The notes beneath the pieces are model-generated. The model had not been told where the DNA came from. It searched no databases and worked only from the letters and a program-made list of their open reading frames with translations. Positions 1 through 13,100 of a stretch of DNA of 64,000 bases are shown piece after piece (within the stretch, counting starts at the first letter, position 1; every line of letters starts with the position of its first letter). Location: contig NC_049996.1 of NCBI RefSeq assembly GCF_000003815.2, forward strand, positions 5,035,277 to 5,099,276. The letters run 5' to 3'. The position numbers and the translations under genes were made by a program. The stretch is from Branchiostoma floridae. Lineage: Eukaryota; Chordata; Leptocardii; Amphioxiformes; Branchiostomatidae.

Positions 1-17
1 AATGCTCCTCCTCAGGT

Positions 18-480
18 ACATAAAAGTATAACTTCCATTTTGGGCTTGCGACTTGGAACTCATGGAACTTTTCAGATGACCCCTTTTCTCTTACCCAATC
101 GTTTTAGTAACCTATCAGTACAAATGGCATGAATCTGCTAACTAGCACCTGCGACCTACCCTAGATTAAATTGCAGAGAAATCAAGACATCAAAGTATAA
201 CTATCCATCTGGGCTTGCGACTTGTGACTCATGGAACTTTCGACATGACCCCGTGCGTGTCTCTCACCTAATCGTTCTCGCGACATGTCGGTACAAATGA
301 CGTGATTGTGTTAATTACCACTTGTGTCCTTGTTGTGACCTATATACTCTATATTACATCGCTTGGAAAACAAGACATAAAAGTATAACTTCCATTTTGG
401 GCTTGCGACTTGGAACTCATTGAAATTCTGACATGACCCCGTGTCTCTTGCCCAAACGTTCTCGCCACATATCAGTACAA
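18..480. repeat. Imperfect tandem repeat, three copies of about 170-187 bp
   Basis: A block containing GGGCTTGCGACTTG followed by ACTCATGGAA and GACATGACCCC occurs near 48, 213 and 399. The copies are diverged by substitutions and small indels. No coding capacity is seen. Confidence 0.75.
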
Positions 481-1102
481 ATGCCGTGCCGTGGCGGGAA
501 CGCTTTATCCGCCCGCACGGGGTTTGTCAGTCAATAGGACTATACGCCTCGCGACACCTTTTCTGTCCGGGATAACATAAAACATGCATAATTTCTTCCT
601 TGGAAGAGAGACCAAATGCTTATCCCGACAAGAAATTTGTCCAATTTCAGCACGTAGGATAACAAATCCACCGCCGGAAGCAAATGTATCAATGGTTGCA
701 ACAATGATGATGTCGTAACATTCTTTGTTTCACAATGCAGTCCACTACATTGTGTATCCCATATGTCTAATGTAAACTCCCTATAAACAATCTCATCAAT
801 GACTGCAAGTTACTGTGAAAAACAAACCCTGCTTTGTTCATCAGTGTATTGTACCGGTAGTAACTGTTACATGTGCAACCCTTTTAAAACGTGTAATACA
901 CGCCCCTGTATACAATATCATCATTGCCCTTAGTCTACAGATTATCAAATCTTATGGGGAACATGCACACCCCATCATGTATAATGTACTGTCCCTATAA
1001 ACCATTTTCTCTATTGCGCAACTATGACCTTTGGGATCACTTCCTGTTGGGACGGGGTAAGCATGAAGCCCATCGGCATGACGTAATATCACCTAAATAT
1101 AG

Positions 1103-1153
1103 CACGATTGCGTAATACCCACGATTGCGTAATACCCACGATTGCGTAAAACC
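1103..1153. repeat. 17-bp tandem repeat, three copies
   Basis: The unit CACGATTGCGTAATACC is repeated head to tail three times, starting at 1,103, 1,120 and 1,137. The last copy has one substitution. Confidence 0.85.
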
Positions 1154-1154
1154 C

Positions 1155-1590
1155 ATTTTCCACCTACAAACATCCCCTGCAAAACCGTCAAAAGCCACTA
1201 AACGAAAAAATGCCTCGTACGTTTCTTCTCCTTCTCAAGAACTACCCACATACCAAATATCAGAGCAATCTGTCCAGCCGCTCGCGAGCTTTTCTGTACA
1301 CAGACACGCACCATACAACGGTTTCCAAACATACCTATCGCATTCTGCTAATTACCTCCTAATTTGCATAACAATCAAACAATTATGTACATCACTACGT
1401 AAGCTATCTGCATACCTACAGTCATTCCGATCCATCGACCCCTGCTTGCATTATTCCTTCTCAAAACCTAACACAAGAATGACTTTCACCGCCCCAGCAA
1501 AACCCCTAAGTGGCCAAAACTTACACACCTTACTATTCATTTACACAGCTACCTACCACGTAAAAATGGGAATGAGCTTCAAATAAACTT
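1155..1590. repeat. Dispersed repeat, member 1
   Basis: Low-complexity, A/C-rich sequence with phrases such as CATACCAAATATCAGAGCAA and a cluster of ACA/CAC words. Similar phrases (ACCAAATATC, GAGTTAT, CACACACA, CTTCTTGGCGAAGG) recur near 13.88-14.15 kb, 37.7-38.2 kb and 43.15-43.53 kb, so this appears to be one dispersed family. A long open frame here is compositional and has no recognisable protein domain. Confidence 0.5.
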
Positions 1591-1627
1591 ATGTTTGTAT
1601 ACTAACCGTTGAATAAAGCTTTCTTAC

Positions 1628-1814
1628 CACTTTGCCCCAGTGTGTTCTGAAGTTGTTGGTGATAGTGAGTCAGGACGGCGTCCCTGTGGTTGTGGAAGAC
1701 ACCCCAATCCACAGAACCCGACAGGAACAGCATGGCGAGGTCATAGGTCGGCGGTAAGTACTGGATAACCTGCCAGTCCACCAGCTTTACCGCAGTCGGC
1801 ACGTCTCCATCGTA
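1628..1814 (-). CDS. CHK/EcKinase-like kinase, C-terminal lobe exon
   Basis: This exon follows the exon at 2,357-3,005 on the minus strand. A pyrimidine-rich acceptor (TTCATTTCTAAG) precedes TAC-GAT-GGA and a donor GTAAGA follows 1,628; it enters in phase 0, matching the upstream exon. The reading contains KLVDWQVIQYLPPTYDLAML. DWQ is the DFG-like metal-binding motif of the CHK kinase-like / EcKinase (formerly DUF1679) family and the following PP-TYDLA is typical of the same segment. The family belongs to the choline/aminoglycoside kinase-like fold; some insect members phosphorylate ecdysteroids, but the substrate here is unknown. Later exons should lie below 1,600 but I cannot place them. 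Confidence 0.7.
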
Positions 1815-1982
1815 CTTAGAAATGAAAACAACAGTGTCAAAGATTTAGCTTTACGGTATCATTACGGTTCTGTTCGGTACTGCAGAGAGATTCTGGTTTC
1901 TGCACCTCAAGTTCAAAACATGCAATGGTCATGATATTATGTATTTGGGTCGCGGTCATGGCTGCCGTTTGAAAAAAATACT

Positions 1983-2139
1983 AGTAATCATGTATCAAAG
2001 TCATCAACAAAATCGCAACTGCAGTTCCAAAAGAGCTGCTAGGGATATTTTTTAGAGAAGTATTAGTGTTTAGAAAAACTTAGCAGCTCTTTTGCACCTG
2101 CAGGTGTGATTTTTTTAGTGAGTTTGATACAGGATTACT
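1983..2139. mobile_element. Short inverted-repeat (MITE-like) element in a kinase intron
   Basis: An imperfect palindrome folds around about 2,060. The left arm has AGTAATC, TATCAAA and GCAACTGCAGTTCCAAAAG; the right arm carries the reverse complements CTTTTGCACCTGCAGGTG, TTTGATA and GATTACT. It lies in the intron between the two kinase exons. The superfamily cannot be assigned. Confidence 0.6.
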
Positions 2140-2356
2140 CAAGAAGGCATAGATAGATTTTTGTGTGATGTGTGTTTTTAATTGTAGGTTGTGACGAACT
2201 ACTTCAAATTGCAAATTAGTACTTACTTTACATAATTTATCAATAGACATCCTTGTAAACTATTAATGGTAATAGTATGTGCAACATATGTTACTTGTAA
2301 ATTTTAATTGCCATATCAAAGGCATAGTAATTCAAAGTAAGTATGTCATACGTTAC

Positions 2357-3005
2357 CTTAATCATGATATTGTTGCTCCAGCAGTCTCCATGATTTAGCA
2401 CCCTAACTCTGGAGCTCTTGCTATTTACCATGTCTTCAATAAAACTTTGTACGTTGGTCACCTTCTCCAGACGTGTCAGAAGATCTGTCTCCTCGGGGAA
2501 GGTTTCCGCAAACGTCTTCAGACCTCGGCAGAGATAGGCCACCACCTCCGGCGAAAACTGTCCCAGAGCGCACTTCTCTCGAAGAGAGACGCCTGACCTG
2601 ACTCCAGACGGTGTGACAGGCCGTGCAACTGCGCCAAGGCCCCGACTGTCAACATCACTTCATCGCGGTTAAGCGGTTGACGGTTAGGTTTTATGGAGTA
2701 ACCCTGAGTTTTTAGGTTCTCCATAACCCTGACGGACATCATGGTGTTTGGATCAGTGGCGGCGAAGTAACATTTCGGAAGGAACACGGAATCAAAAGGA
2801 GTGCGATTTTTGTAAGAAACAGAAAGGAGTTGTGGCACTGTATTGGAATAAAACTCGACTTCAACGCTCTCAAATTCTATCAATTTTTTTTTTCCTTTGG
2901 ACACATCATTGTTGCGAAGTCTGTCAGTTTGGCGACGAGGCTGTAGCACTGAATTGCACCATTCCTGGCCCCCACGGCGTCGAAAGCGATGATGTGGGTC
3001 ATGTA
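2357..3005 (-). CDS. CHK/EcKinase-like kinase, catalytic-core exon (two frame breaks)
   Basis: Minus-strand exon bounded by acceptor TTGTTCTAG at 3,006-3,014 and donor AAG|GTAACG at 2,356. It encodes an ATP-binding segment with a lysine (YSLVAKLTDFA), the segment VEVEFYSNTVPQLL, ALAQLHGLSH, and the hallmark catalytic loop VLNHGDCWSNNIM (HGD-x-W-x-x-N, the Brenner motif of this kinase family). The family reading is continuous only if the frame changes twice: at a run of ten T (plus strand 2,884-2,893), and near 2,580-2,590 between HRLESGQAS and REKCALGQFSPE. It is therefore a pseudogene, or the assembly has two single-base indels. The catalytic loop itself is intact. No first exon was found upstream. 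Confidence 0.7.
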
Positions 3006-3059
3006 CTAGAACAATAGATGAAGTCATAGGTCATAGGTCACTTAAGGTCAGGACAACCT

Positions 3060-3230
3060 GCCCCAAGGATCTAAGGTGCAATATGTACCAGGGCAGAATG
3101 CACTGGAAAGGTATATAAGTGCAAACTTCACTGTGTCATTTAGCCTCTAGCCACTGAAGAAGCTGTACATAGCGAAACTAGTTTGACCGACATGCTGAAT
3201 AAAAGTTCAAAACTTTAACTACGCGGCTCC
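3060..3230. repeat. Possible retroelement terminal sequence
   Basis: The segment contains TATATAAG near 3,112, a motif resembling the ribozyme-like hairpins of Penelope elements (CTGAAGA, a short GCT/AGC stem, then GCGAAAC at about 3,148-3,176), and AATAAA near 3,198. That order resembles a retroelement end, but no coding remnant is present. The call is weak. Confidence 0.3.
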
Positions 3231-4105
3231 AGATGTCTTTCTGAGGGACGACTGCAGTGTGAAAGATGTCGGTAGCTTGAGGGATGAATCTACTCTACTA
3301 TATAACCTCACGCCTGGGATGACTTCGAATGACCTCCAGTTGTTACCAAAAAAACAACATATTCCTGACTTCAGTCAGTAACGTAACAGAAGACTGACAG
3401 GAAAGCAATAGATGGGCTCCATTAGCTTGCTTTGATTTTTGGTTTTGTGTTGGATGTAACATAGGGAAGCTGCACCGAAGAACAGACATACGTCTGATAT
3501 TATTCCTGTCATCTACCAGACCTCCCCGTGCAGTGCATTGTGATGTGAGATCCTTTGCAAGAAGTTAATTGCGTCACACTCACGCTATTAACTCAGCTTC
3601 TCTCCCCAACTACGCACCGGGCAGCTTTTTTAAAAACCTTTCTTGTTTGGGGGACAATTACTAATTTAAACCTCAGTTTGGGCTGTGATTTTTTAACTCC
3701 ACACCTGTTATACAGGTAAACATCTGACGTAAAACCCTGACAACAGTGTTGACTATAGCAGCAAAGTAACCTATTATTTATTTTTGGCGTATAAATATTT
3801 ATCGGTACACACACGTCAACAAATTCACATTTTTTTTCTCCGTATTTTTTCAACAATCCTCCGGTAATTTTGCTTTAGCCATTTTTGAACACTTTCAGTC
3901 AACTACAAAATTTATTTAATTTGACACTTTAACAATAGCGATTTTAGGTGGTGTTTTTTTATCCACTTTTGTATATACTGCATCAGCATGCCCTGATAAG
4001 GGAATGTGTACTATGCTAGCAAAACCTTTGGAAGCTAACTACACACCTGTTTTTTTCATTTTATGTAACGCACTGCGAAAGCGTCGCACCAGAAAATCGT
4101 CCGCG
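3231..4105. other. No recognisable gene; upstream region of the anion exchanger
   Basis: AT-rich sequence with short homopolymers. No exon, RNA gene or clear promoter could be supported. The transcription start of the anion exchanger may lie here. Confidence 0.4.
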
Positions 4106-4189
4106 ATGAAAATCATGTCTTCAGAACGGGAGCCGCTCTTAAACGGCCAAGTGATGAATTGTCCGAAGAACTGTCTTCATCACTTGCTA
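4106..4189 (+). CDS. Anion exchanger putative exon 1 (residues 1-28)
   Basis: The reading starts [16 protein letters not shown] and ends at a consensus donor (CTA|GTAAGT) in phase 0, which fits the next exon. A second ATG lies at 4,115. EREPLL has the form of an acidic dileucine sorting signal. There is no homology support, so the exon is inferred from splice signals alone. Confidence 0.4.
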
Positions 4190-7100
4190 GTAAGTGTTTT
4201 TTTGAAACGTTGAGAGTCGAGTATAGCAGAGTTTTTTTGTAGAGCTAATCATCTGTGACTGATACAATATTTACCGACTTTTCCTATTCGGTACGTGTAG
4301 TCATGCATCCTTTTGTAACGCTCATCAGTCGCGGTTCTCTGAATTTGTATCATCGTGGTAAGAGTGTCAGCTAAAGTTTGTTACAAAATGTAAAGTCGTC
4401 TTTAAAATCACTGAAATACTGGCTAAAAGTCGTAGTTCCCTGTGCACTAGTTACCATGAAAAAGAACAAATTTAAAGGGCCCATCCTAGCTATCATTAGG
4501 AAGATCCGTAGACAGTGTTTTTGCCAGGCTTTTTCAGGATGTGTCCTGTATATATCTGTAACAGATAGGGGTGGCACCCATCTCCATTTCTGTAGCCCAT
4601 GGGCCACACATTTGTGCAAGCCACTACAGCAGGGGGCGGGTCCACTGGTAGTGATGTGTGTTTAACTCTTACATGTATACTCTTCCTCATTAGTGCTGAG
4701 ACAGAGTGCTAAAGCCCCCTTTACAAATCAAGAATTTAGCTCGGCCGAGTTGTCAGCGACCTCTAAATTACGAGGAGGTATGACCCTGATGACGACGAAG
4801 AAACTCTGCCATTTGTTCGTAGGCATCAGGGTCATGTTCTCGTAATCTAGAGCTCGCTAACAACACGGCCGAGCTAAATTCTTGATTTGTAAAGGGGGCT
4901 TTAGTGCTGAGTGCTAAGCAGAGAAAGCAGCATGTACCATTTCTAAAGTCTTTGGAATGACTCTGCCGGGGACCAAACTCATTACCTATCAAATGCAAGG
5001 CTAACACTCTATCCACTAGACATAGGGGACCTCTACGATGTGATTTGGATCCCAATGCTGTGATTTGGGCCCTTTTGCTGTGCTTTCTGTTATGATAACT
5101 AGTCACAGTACCCACTTCTATTAACTCTTCAAAGTTGATGATGCAGTGGAATTTTTCCTTATTATACAAACAAAGTTTGCAAGGAGCAAAGTCCTCCACA
5201 TTCAAACAGCAACCTTATGTAAACCCTTTACTTAATAAGGTCTTCGTCTGCATCTTTAACAAGGCTGGTCCCTTCAATCACAATTACTTTCTCGTGAGAG
5301 GCCAATACGTCAAAAGACCTACCATTAATATTACGGTTAATGTCAGATTCTAAAGTCTAAGTTGTTCATATTTTGCTAAATGGGTCGCCAAGCTTGACAT
5401 AAACAAAGTGTATCAGTCTTCATGATATTAATTAATCTTCAGTTTATTTTTTTTTCAAGGTCTAGATATGTAAGGCTTGATGTTTAGTATTTACGGAATG
5501 TGTTGCCACTTAGCTCAACACAAGCACGCCATTGAATCCTGACAGTATGGATGTGCATATATCTCCATTTTTTTTCTGTTAAAACTTAAACCTACTCAAT
5601 ATGTCTTCATTTTTTTCTGTTCAACTTATGTTGGTGACTTACTCTACACTTTGAAGTGTGTTTGCAACCTTGACGCAAACAAAGTATTCAATCCTGACTA
5701 TATATCCATTTTTTTGTATGTTCAAACGACACCGTAACCTTGTTTTAGTGGTATGCTAAGAAGGAGGTTTGAACCAGGGTTACCAACCAATTGGAACCAG
5801 GAGGTCAACTCTGACTCTACCAGTTGAGCTACAGGGACATCTTGTTTAAGACCCACTGGCGTAAATGGTACTTGAATTCAGTTGGGGAGGTACATGTTTT
5901 GCAATTGGAAAAGGAGGTGAAAGGAGAGGGATGGACTCTGCCTTCATATACTGTGCCCTAGACACAGTGGATAACAATCCACTGCCCAAAAGGCCTCAAC
6001 AGGCATCTATAGGACCTTAAATAGTTGAAACTCAGGGAAAACACCAAAGAAACACACCCAGCAAAAGAGGAGATATCTCCTGTGTGTATTTTCCCATTTT
6101 CCCTAATCAGAGGGTTCTCTTTGTTTACTTTGGAGGATACACCCAAAAGGCTTCCTTATAGCCAATAGAGACTGCCATTCCAATGTGTTTCTCATGAGTT
6201 TCATGGTAATCAATCACTTCTAGGAGGAGAGCATAGCAGACAGCAGGCTGGCAGGTCCTTGTGTTTCTGTGGGTGGAGTAGTTGGTCATGGATATTAGCT
6301 ATGTTTTCCATTCGGTTTCAAATGTGTATCCTTCAGTCATACATTGGAATCACAATAGAAAAGTGTCCCAGTATGTGTCTGCTGTACGGTGTATGTTACT
6401 GAGCGTTGTAACACTGGATAAAAACCCACTGCCACTGCAGACTCAAAAGGATATGAGTGACCTTTTACCTTTTTTTACTAAACAATTTCATTATGTATTT
6501 TCAGGCCCAGGCTGAAGGAGATGGTTCTGTTGGGGAGAGCAGCAGCGCCCCCCGACAGAGGCACCCGTCACTGCAGGACCAGATGAACAAGGTCCTGACA
6601 CCAGTGGAGAAGTTCCCCCTCCTGCCCTCCATCTCCCCCATGCCCACCCACAGTTCAAGGGTTAAACAGCTGCATGTGGATGAAGACGACTATCAAGGTA
6701 AGACATCATTTTTGGCGACACTTCTGGGGCGAGCCAAATGGTATATAATTCCTTAAAGTGCCAGTGAATTGGAATTTTGTCCATCATTTTGGTAAACGTC
6801 CTCTCTTAGGAAAAAATGTCTTCTTTGAATTGCATTGCCTACAAAATGTACTGTGTGCTCTTTGGTTGGGCAAATTAGCAATGGATTTTTAACATCATCA
6901 CATATAGGACTCCATCATTAGTTAGTATTGGCTAGAAGTTCTTTGATTTTGTGACATTCTAACCCATTGCTAATAGTTATCTCTCACTAAAGACCATACA
7001 TTAGACTAGTAGAATGATGTGGTATGATAGATATTTTGAGGAAAGAACAACAAATTTTTCCCTCAATGATAGAAAAACTTTATCCCACTTTAATATCTGT

Positions 7101-10100
7101 TTGTTTAAGCCAATTTCGTTTATTATTTTCCTTTTCTACTTTGCTCATTCTTTCTTATAATATAGTCTTCAGTAAACCTAATTTTTCTTCTTTTAAATTT
7201 TTCAAATCTTTCCCGTTAATCAAAATTTTCCTTCTTTTAGTATGATGGTTATAATCTTTTAAATTAATCTTCCATTAATTGTCACTTTGTAATATTCAAC
7301 TTGATTCTTGCTTTTTTTTGTTTATTTGTTTATTGAAATTCCCCACACAAGTGGAAGGGGCGGGGGAACAGGTGGTGACGCCTTTGCTGGCCCTCGCCCC
7401 GACATAAAAATACAATAGATACAGCAGATAAGAATAATACAAAACGACATTAACAATCGATCAGACTAACGAGCCCTTAAATCCTGGCAGGAGGCGCACT
7501 TACATGCAGTAGATCAGGTACAGAGGTTATCGGATACAAAGTTGCTTCTGAATCTATCAACAGTAGATTTCACAAGTAGCTGTTTAAAGGACAATAGGTC
7601 GGACTGGTGCGACGACACAGCTCCTATGCTGCGAACTGTGACATCAAGCTTGTTCCATTCGGTAACTAACCGTGGCACGTATGACATAGCAAATGTAGAT
7701 GCTCTGCAGCGACATGGCATCAGCATGAACGACCGACTACTCCTTGTCGGTCTGACAGAAAATGATACATAGTTAGACAGGTCCAGATCGTTCATGTTGG
7801 CTAGGGACTTAACAAAAAACATGATATCAGCGATCTCTCGCCTGTATGAGAGAGGTAACATGTTGAGACACAGTAATCTATCTCTATAGTCAAGATCACC
7901 GGCATTTACATTGTCATTGGCACGCAGAATGAACTTTTTTCTTTCCTGGTGCTTTTCCTTCCTCATTTTTTCTCACTATGACCCCCTCCCCCACCCCCAG
8001 AGGCCCCTCACTCCCCCCTTCCCCTAATCAGAGACTGACCTACCCCTAGTCCCCGCCCCACCCGACGATTTGATTGGGACAGTCCAAAAAGTAAGTGTCT
8101 ACTGTCTGAGGACCTTTCTGTATCTGCTTGGTGTTTGTTTGGCTAAGCCTCAAGGGTGGAGCCTGATCTAACTGCAGTAATTTGCTTCTGCTGCATTTTG
8201 ATATTGATGGTCATGTAATGACCTGTATATGAAGACCATCTAGCTGTTGATTACATGTACGGTCAAACCTGTACATACATGTAAACACCTCTACATAAAG
8301 ACCACCTGTCCATTGATATATGCAGTCAAACCTGTACAAGTGACCACTGGCCTTTCTGGCCATGTCTTGGTGGTCCCTTATGTAATATGTTCAAGCCAGA
8401 CAATAACAACATCTGCTCTACTTTCTAAACAGGCATACTACATGTAACTGTGATTGATTAGAACATAAGTGTCACTGCTCTTTGGCATAACACACCAGCT
8501 TCGCAGGCATGTGGCTCGGCAATCTTGAATGACATGTCACACCTAACGTAGCACAATTGTGGCTGCAAGCACTGTTTAAAGCTAATAGTATCTATGAGAA
8601 TGCCCCTACTGTACTTGTTGGCAAAGTTTCTTCAGTGGCAAACCTGAAATAGTCACAGTTAAACAAAAAAAGATTTCCTCTCTTGTAGAAGCCTGGGTAC
8701 CATACTCAGCAGTGGCTCAATCTTTAAGCTTGCTCATCACAAATAACAAGTGAAAAGATTGAGCCAGCAGTTACTATGGAGGGTGGTGCACGTGCTAACT
8801 TGTAGATGTACCGTTAGTGTCTCAAAGTTGTGCATTTTATGTCATTCAGTTGCTATTGACAAAATGTGTCCATAAATAACTTCATCAGGTTAGCAATTAT
8901 TCATATAGTAAGGTCCCTTAAGCACACCCAGAAAGTGACTTACATCCAACGTTTCGAATTCGATGTCTGTCAGACACCATCATAAGGGTGGAATGACGGG
9001 AAACTACTTCTTGCTGCTACTTATAGCCGATGGATTAAAGAAGCAGTTTGGATCAGAAAATCAGCTCCAGTCATGAACAGAGACGAGGGGGGATACAAGC
9101 TGAGCCACCTTTGGGACGGCATTCTTGCTGCTGCAGCGCCATCTACATCGGCTATAAGTAGCAGCAGAAGTAGTTTCCAGTCATTCTACCCTGATGATGG
9201 TGTCTGACAGACATCGAAGCGTTGGATGTAAGTTACTATTTGGTTGTGCTAAAAGAACCTTACTATTTGGACAAAATATGTGATTTTTTTCACAGCCCAC
9301 AGGAATGTCCATCTTCACGTGCATCATCCCCTCAAGACCCACATCCACCGTCGATACTCCTCCCCTTCCATCAGTAAGGACCTCTCTCAAAAGGGGCTCT
9401 CCTTACCCGAGGACACAGACGTCCCCAAGCCGGGAAAAGGATCCAAACGGCATCGCAAGGACAAACCTAAGGATGCCAAGAAGCCTCGCGATGTCGAAAA
9501 GGTAGCGATTGATGTCGAAGATCGATCTGAAGATGATAAAGTGGAGAAGGAAGAGAAAGCGGAGACGTCTGATTCAACGAAGGCTTCGCTCGTCAGGACG
9601 GATTCGTACGAAGCAGCGGTAAGAGGATTTACCGACCTTGGAGCGACAGATGCAAGTGACGAGAGCCTAACAAGCAAGCTCTGCAAGGAACCATCCAACG
9701 CTTCCATCAAAGCACTGTCCAAGACGTCTTCCAAGGAATCTACTCAAGACACAGCAAGTGATGAGGTTTTGGGAAGTAATGCTCTTCAAGAAAAGACCCA
9801 TGGAGAGTCTGTTGAAGAGCCTGAGACTGTGACAAGTGCCACAACTGAAGCAAGGGCATCGCCTGAGCCAAGTTCGTCCAAAGGATCTGAAACAAGTTTG
9901 GAAAGCGCCAAGGCTGCTCTAGCGAAAGTGTTAGCCCGAAAGGATTCTGCGATGGAAAGTAAGTCAGATGCTGACGAAACCGTACGACCATCACCGAGTC
10001 AGGTCGCTCTGTTAAGGGGTGACATCAGCAGGGAGAATTCCTCGAAAGAATTGAAGAGCATCCTTAAGAACGCGTCGTCATTTAAGACACGCGAAGACTC

Positions 10101-13100
10101 ACAGAAGTCGTTGGTGGATGGCGCTGATGCGGTGGCGGCTGGAGACACCGGAGACGTGGATGTTACAGCCTCACAGAAGAAAGCAACGGTAAGAACTTAA
10201 CAACCATCTTTCCAAATATTGTGTCTTATACATCCCAATAGATAGGTTTGCCCACTTCCATCAAAATGCGGAAATGCAAAACAAAAACATAGAAATTCAA
10301 AATGTTTGATGAACATGCAGCCACTCTCTCCCATTGGTCAAACAGATAATTTCCAGTCTCTCATTGGTTGAGCAACTAATTGTGATAGACAGTCAGGATA
10401 GGTTTATTCTTCCAGTGTGACAACCATGCTGCAATAACACTGTAAGCTAAAATTTGACTGAGCCATCAACAAATTTCATCTATAAAACCAAATTTTAATG
10501 CTCTTTTTGTTTTGTTGGATAATTTCAAGTCATACTTCTACTAGTATATTATGAAATCAAGGCTATTAGCATTATACAATCCACAGCACAGTCTAGTGGA
10601 ATTGAGAGCTAAAGATTTTAAGAAATATTTTCCTTGCACATCTGATTCAGTACTGTTCAAGCCCTTGCATTAAAAATACAAATTTTTGTCTGTTTTTAGT
10701 TTATAATTGGAGGAGATGTGGAGGAGGAGGATCATGAAGAAACTGTGTTTAACCTGGTGACAACAGCAGAAGATGATGCTAAGAATGCAGAAGCTGATGA
10801 CAGACTCAAGTAAGTCATTAAATGCAATCTTCTTTGTTTGTATGTCTTAGATCATTCTTTTTTTTACTGTTTTATGCTAGAATCTTCTAAAGTTCTGAAA
10901 ATAATTTTTCTGTGCTGAACATGGGAGAGGGGAATTGTAGCTCCCATCACTGTAGAGGTCTTTCTTTTCCCATACAGAATGTGGTTGCTACGAGAAGAAA
11001 AAAGGTGAAAGAATCTCTGTATCTTAGCATGGTGGCAAATTCAACTCCTTTAGCCGGCTAAACTCCTTTCCCAGCTTATGATACTACAATGTACAATAAT
11101 GTATCTTATGCCACTAATGCAAGATCTGTTTGAAGATTAAAGGGGTATTCCACTCCAGAAGCGAGTGTTATTTTCTGATAGATGATATTTTTTGGGATAC
11201 AAATGCACTCGACTTTTTGCAAAGTTACCTGATTTGCCTTTTAGACAATATTCTTTTCTAAATTAGAGCACCCCCATGCGGACCCGCTTCTAATGTACTG
11301 CGCCGTATATGAGTTCGCGACTTCCGTCACACCTTCTCGCTAACGGTAGTCGGGATAAGCTTGACAAAGCAGTCAAGTGATAATCACACATGTAGGGAAA
11401 TACGAAAAAAGTTTGAAGACTATATCATCTTGGGATGGGTATATTTGGCCACTTAATTATAAGGAGTTGAAAGTCGGTCAACGTAAAATGGCGGCGCCAA
11501 AACTGCTTGTATGGCCGACGTTGGGCACAATTTCTCGCTAACGGTAGAACCGCTGAGCGAACGAAAGTGGTAGTGTGGCTATCGGACATTTAGGAAGGAA
11601 CACACAAAGTTTGAAGCTCAGCGGTTCTTGGAATCCAGAGATGTGGTCACTTTTGTGGATCATTCTTCTCTAAAAAGGCTACTTTTATACATCAACAAAT
11701 TACTACAGAATGACCCACAAACGTTCTAATGACGTTTGTGCACACACATACAGTCTACTCAAAAAGTGATCCTAAAACATCATAGTATCAAAATCTATAC
11801 TAGTACTAACCGGTACCTGTTCCCATGGTCAAAGCCACGTCCTCCCTCAGCAGCGCACAATGCATTAGAAGGGTCCTCAAGGGAATTCAAGAACTCGTTT
11901 GCTAAAATGTTCCCTCTGCGTTTAAGCTTAAATTTGTGGTAAATTTGACCAAACAAGCTTGATTCAAACATAATTATTTATTGTCTGAGGAATAATGATA
12001 CTCGTTTCTGGAGTGGAATGCCCCTTTAAGCGTGAAGATCATCTGTCAGTGTTGATTTACTTTCTGAAGTCATTTTGAAAAAGGATTTTTTTTTACTTTT
12101 TTACACTTGTTGCCAGCAGAAACACATGACTCAGTGAACTATTGCATCAAATGTCGCCATGCCCTTTCGCCAGACAAACTAAATTGTATTCAACCGAAAA
12201 ATAGAATAACTGCCAGTCAAGATAGGACAATGTACTGTGCCACAAAAAATTGACAGACTCGTACAAAACATTTTCAAAATTGCTCAAATGGTTGAAAATA
12301 CAGCTTAAATGTAGTGTTCGTTACCTTAAAATAATAACATTACGATGACATTGTTACGATGACATTGTCTCAATTTCTGACACTTTCAGTGAGATGCCGC
12401 ACTTCCGCGAGGGTGACAAGGATGCCTACAAGAGGAAAAGCCATAGACACCATCATGGCCATCACCATAGCCATCACCATGGGCATCACCATCATCATCA
12501 CCATCACCACAAGAAGGTTCCCACGCCCATGGACAGACTGCGTATCGGCAGCATGACCAAGACGGATGCCGAGATCTATCACAAGATGCCCACCGAGCAA
12601 GAGGAGGCACAGAAACTACTTACGCCGGATCTTAACGAGATGATCAGTAAGTGGTCAGAATTACTGATGAAATTATAGGTATAACAGATTCAGACCTGTT
12701 GCTGACTGGCTCAGAATATGGACCAATCACATGGCAGCACCTCTCATCGATTAGTACATTGTTGGTGATTGGCTCAGAGTGGACCAATCACATGGCACCA
12801 CCTGTTGGTTTGATTAAATTGTTGTTGATTTGCTCAGAATGGACCAACCACATGGCACCACCTGAAAGTTTGATTACAATGTTGCTGATTGGCTCAGGAT
12901 GGGCCAATGGCATTGGCACCACATTTCAGAAGAGGCCAGTGGCATGGCACTGCATTTCATCACCATGTAATCGTTGCAGCTGATTGGATTACAGGAAGGC
13001 ACTGCATCTCACCTCCATAAAGTCAATGCCAATTGGCTTAGAACAGGCCAATAGAATAGCACTATCTCTCATTAGCATCAAGATTTAGCCAATAGAATTA

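Noticed and set aside
5761-5840. Functional tRNA gene
   Set aside because: A and B boxes are present, but the acceptor and anticodon arms do not fold properly; a SINE or pseudogene is more likely.
7514-7966. Host gene of 150 residues on the minus strand
   Set aside because: The sequence matches the C-terminal end of non-LTR reverse transcriptases and has a tail-like 3' end.
12370-12610. Minus-strand Met/Val/Asp-rich open frames opposite the His tract
   Set aside because: They are antisense shadows of the anion exchanger exon, which is supported by homology and splice sites.
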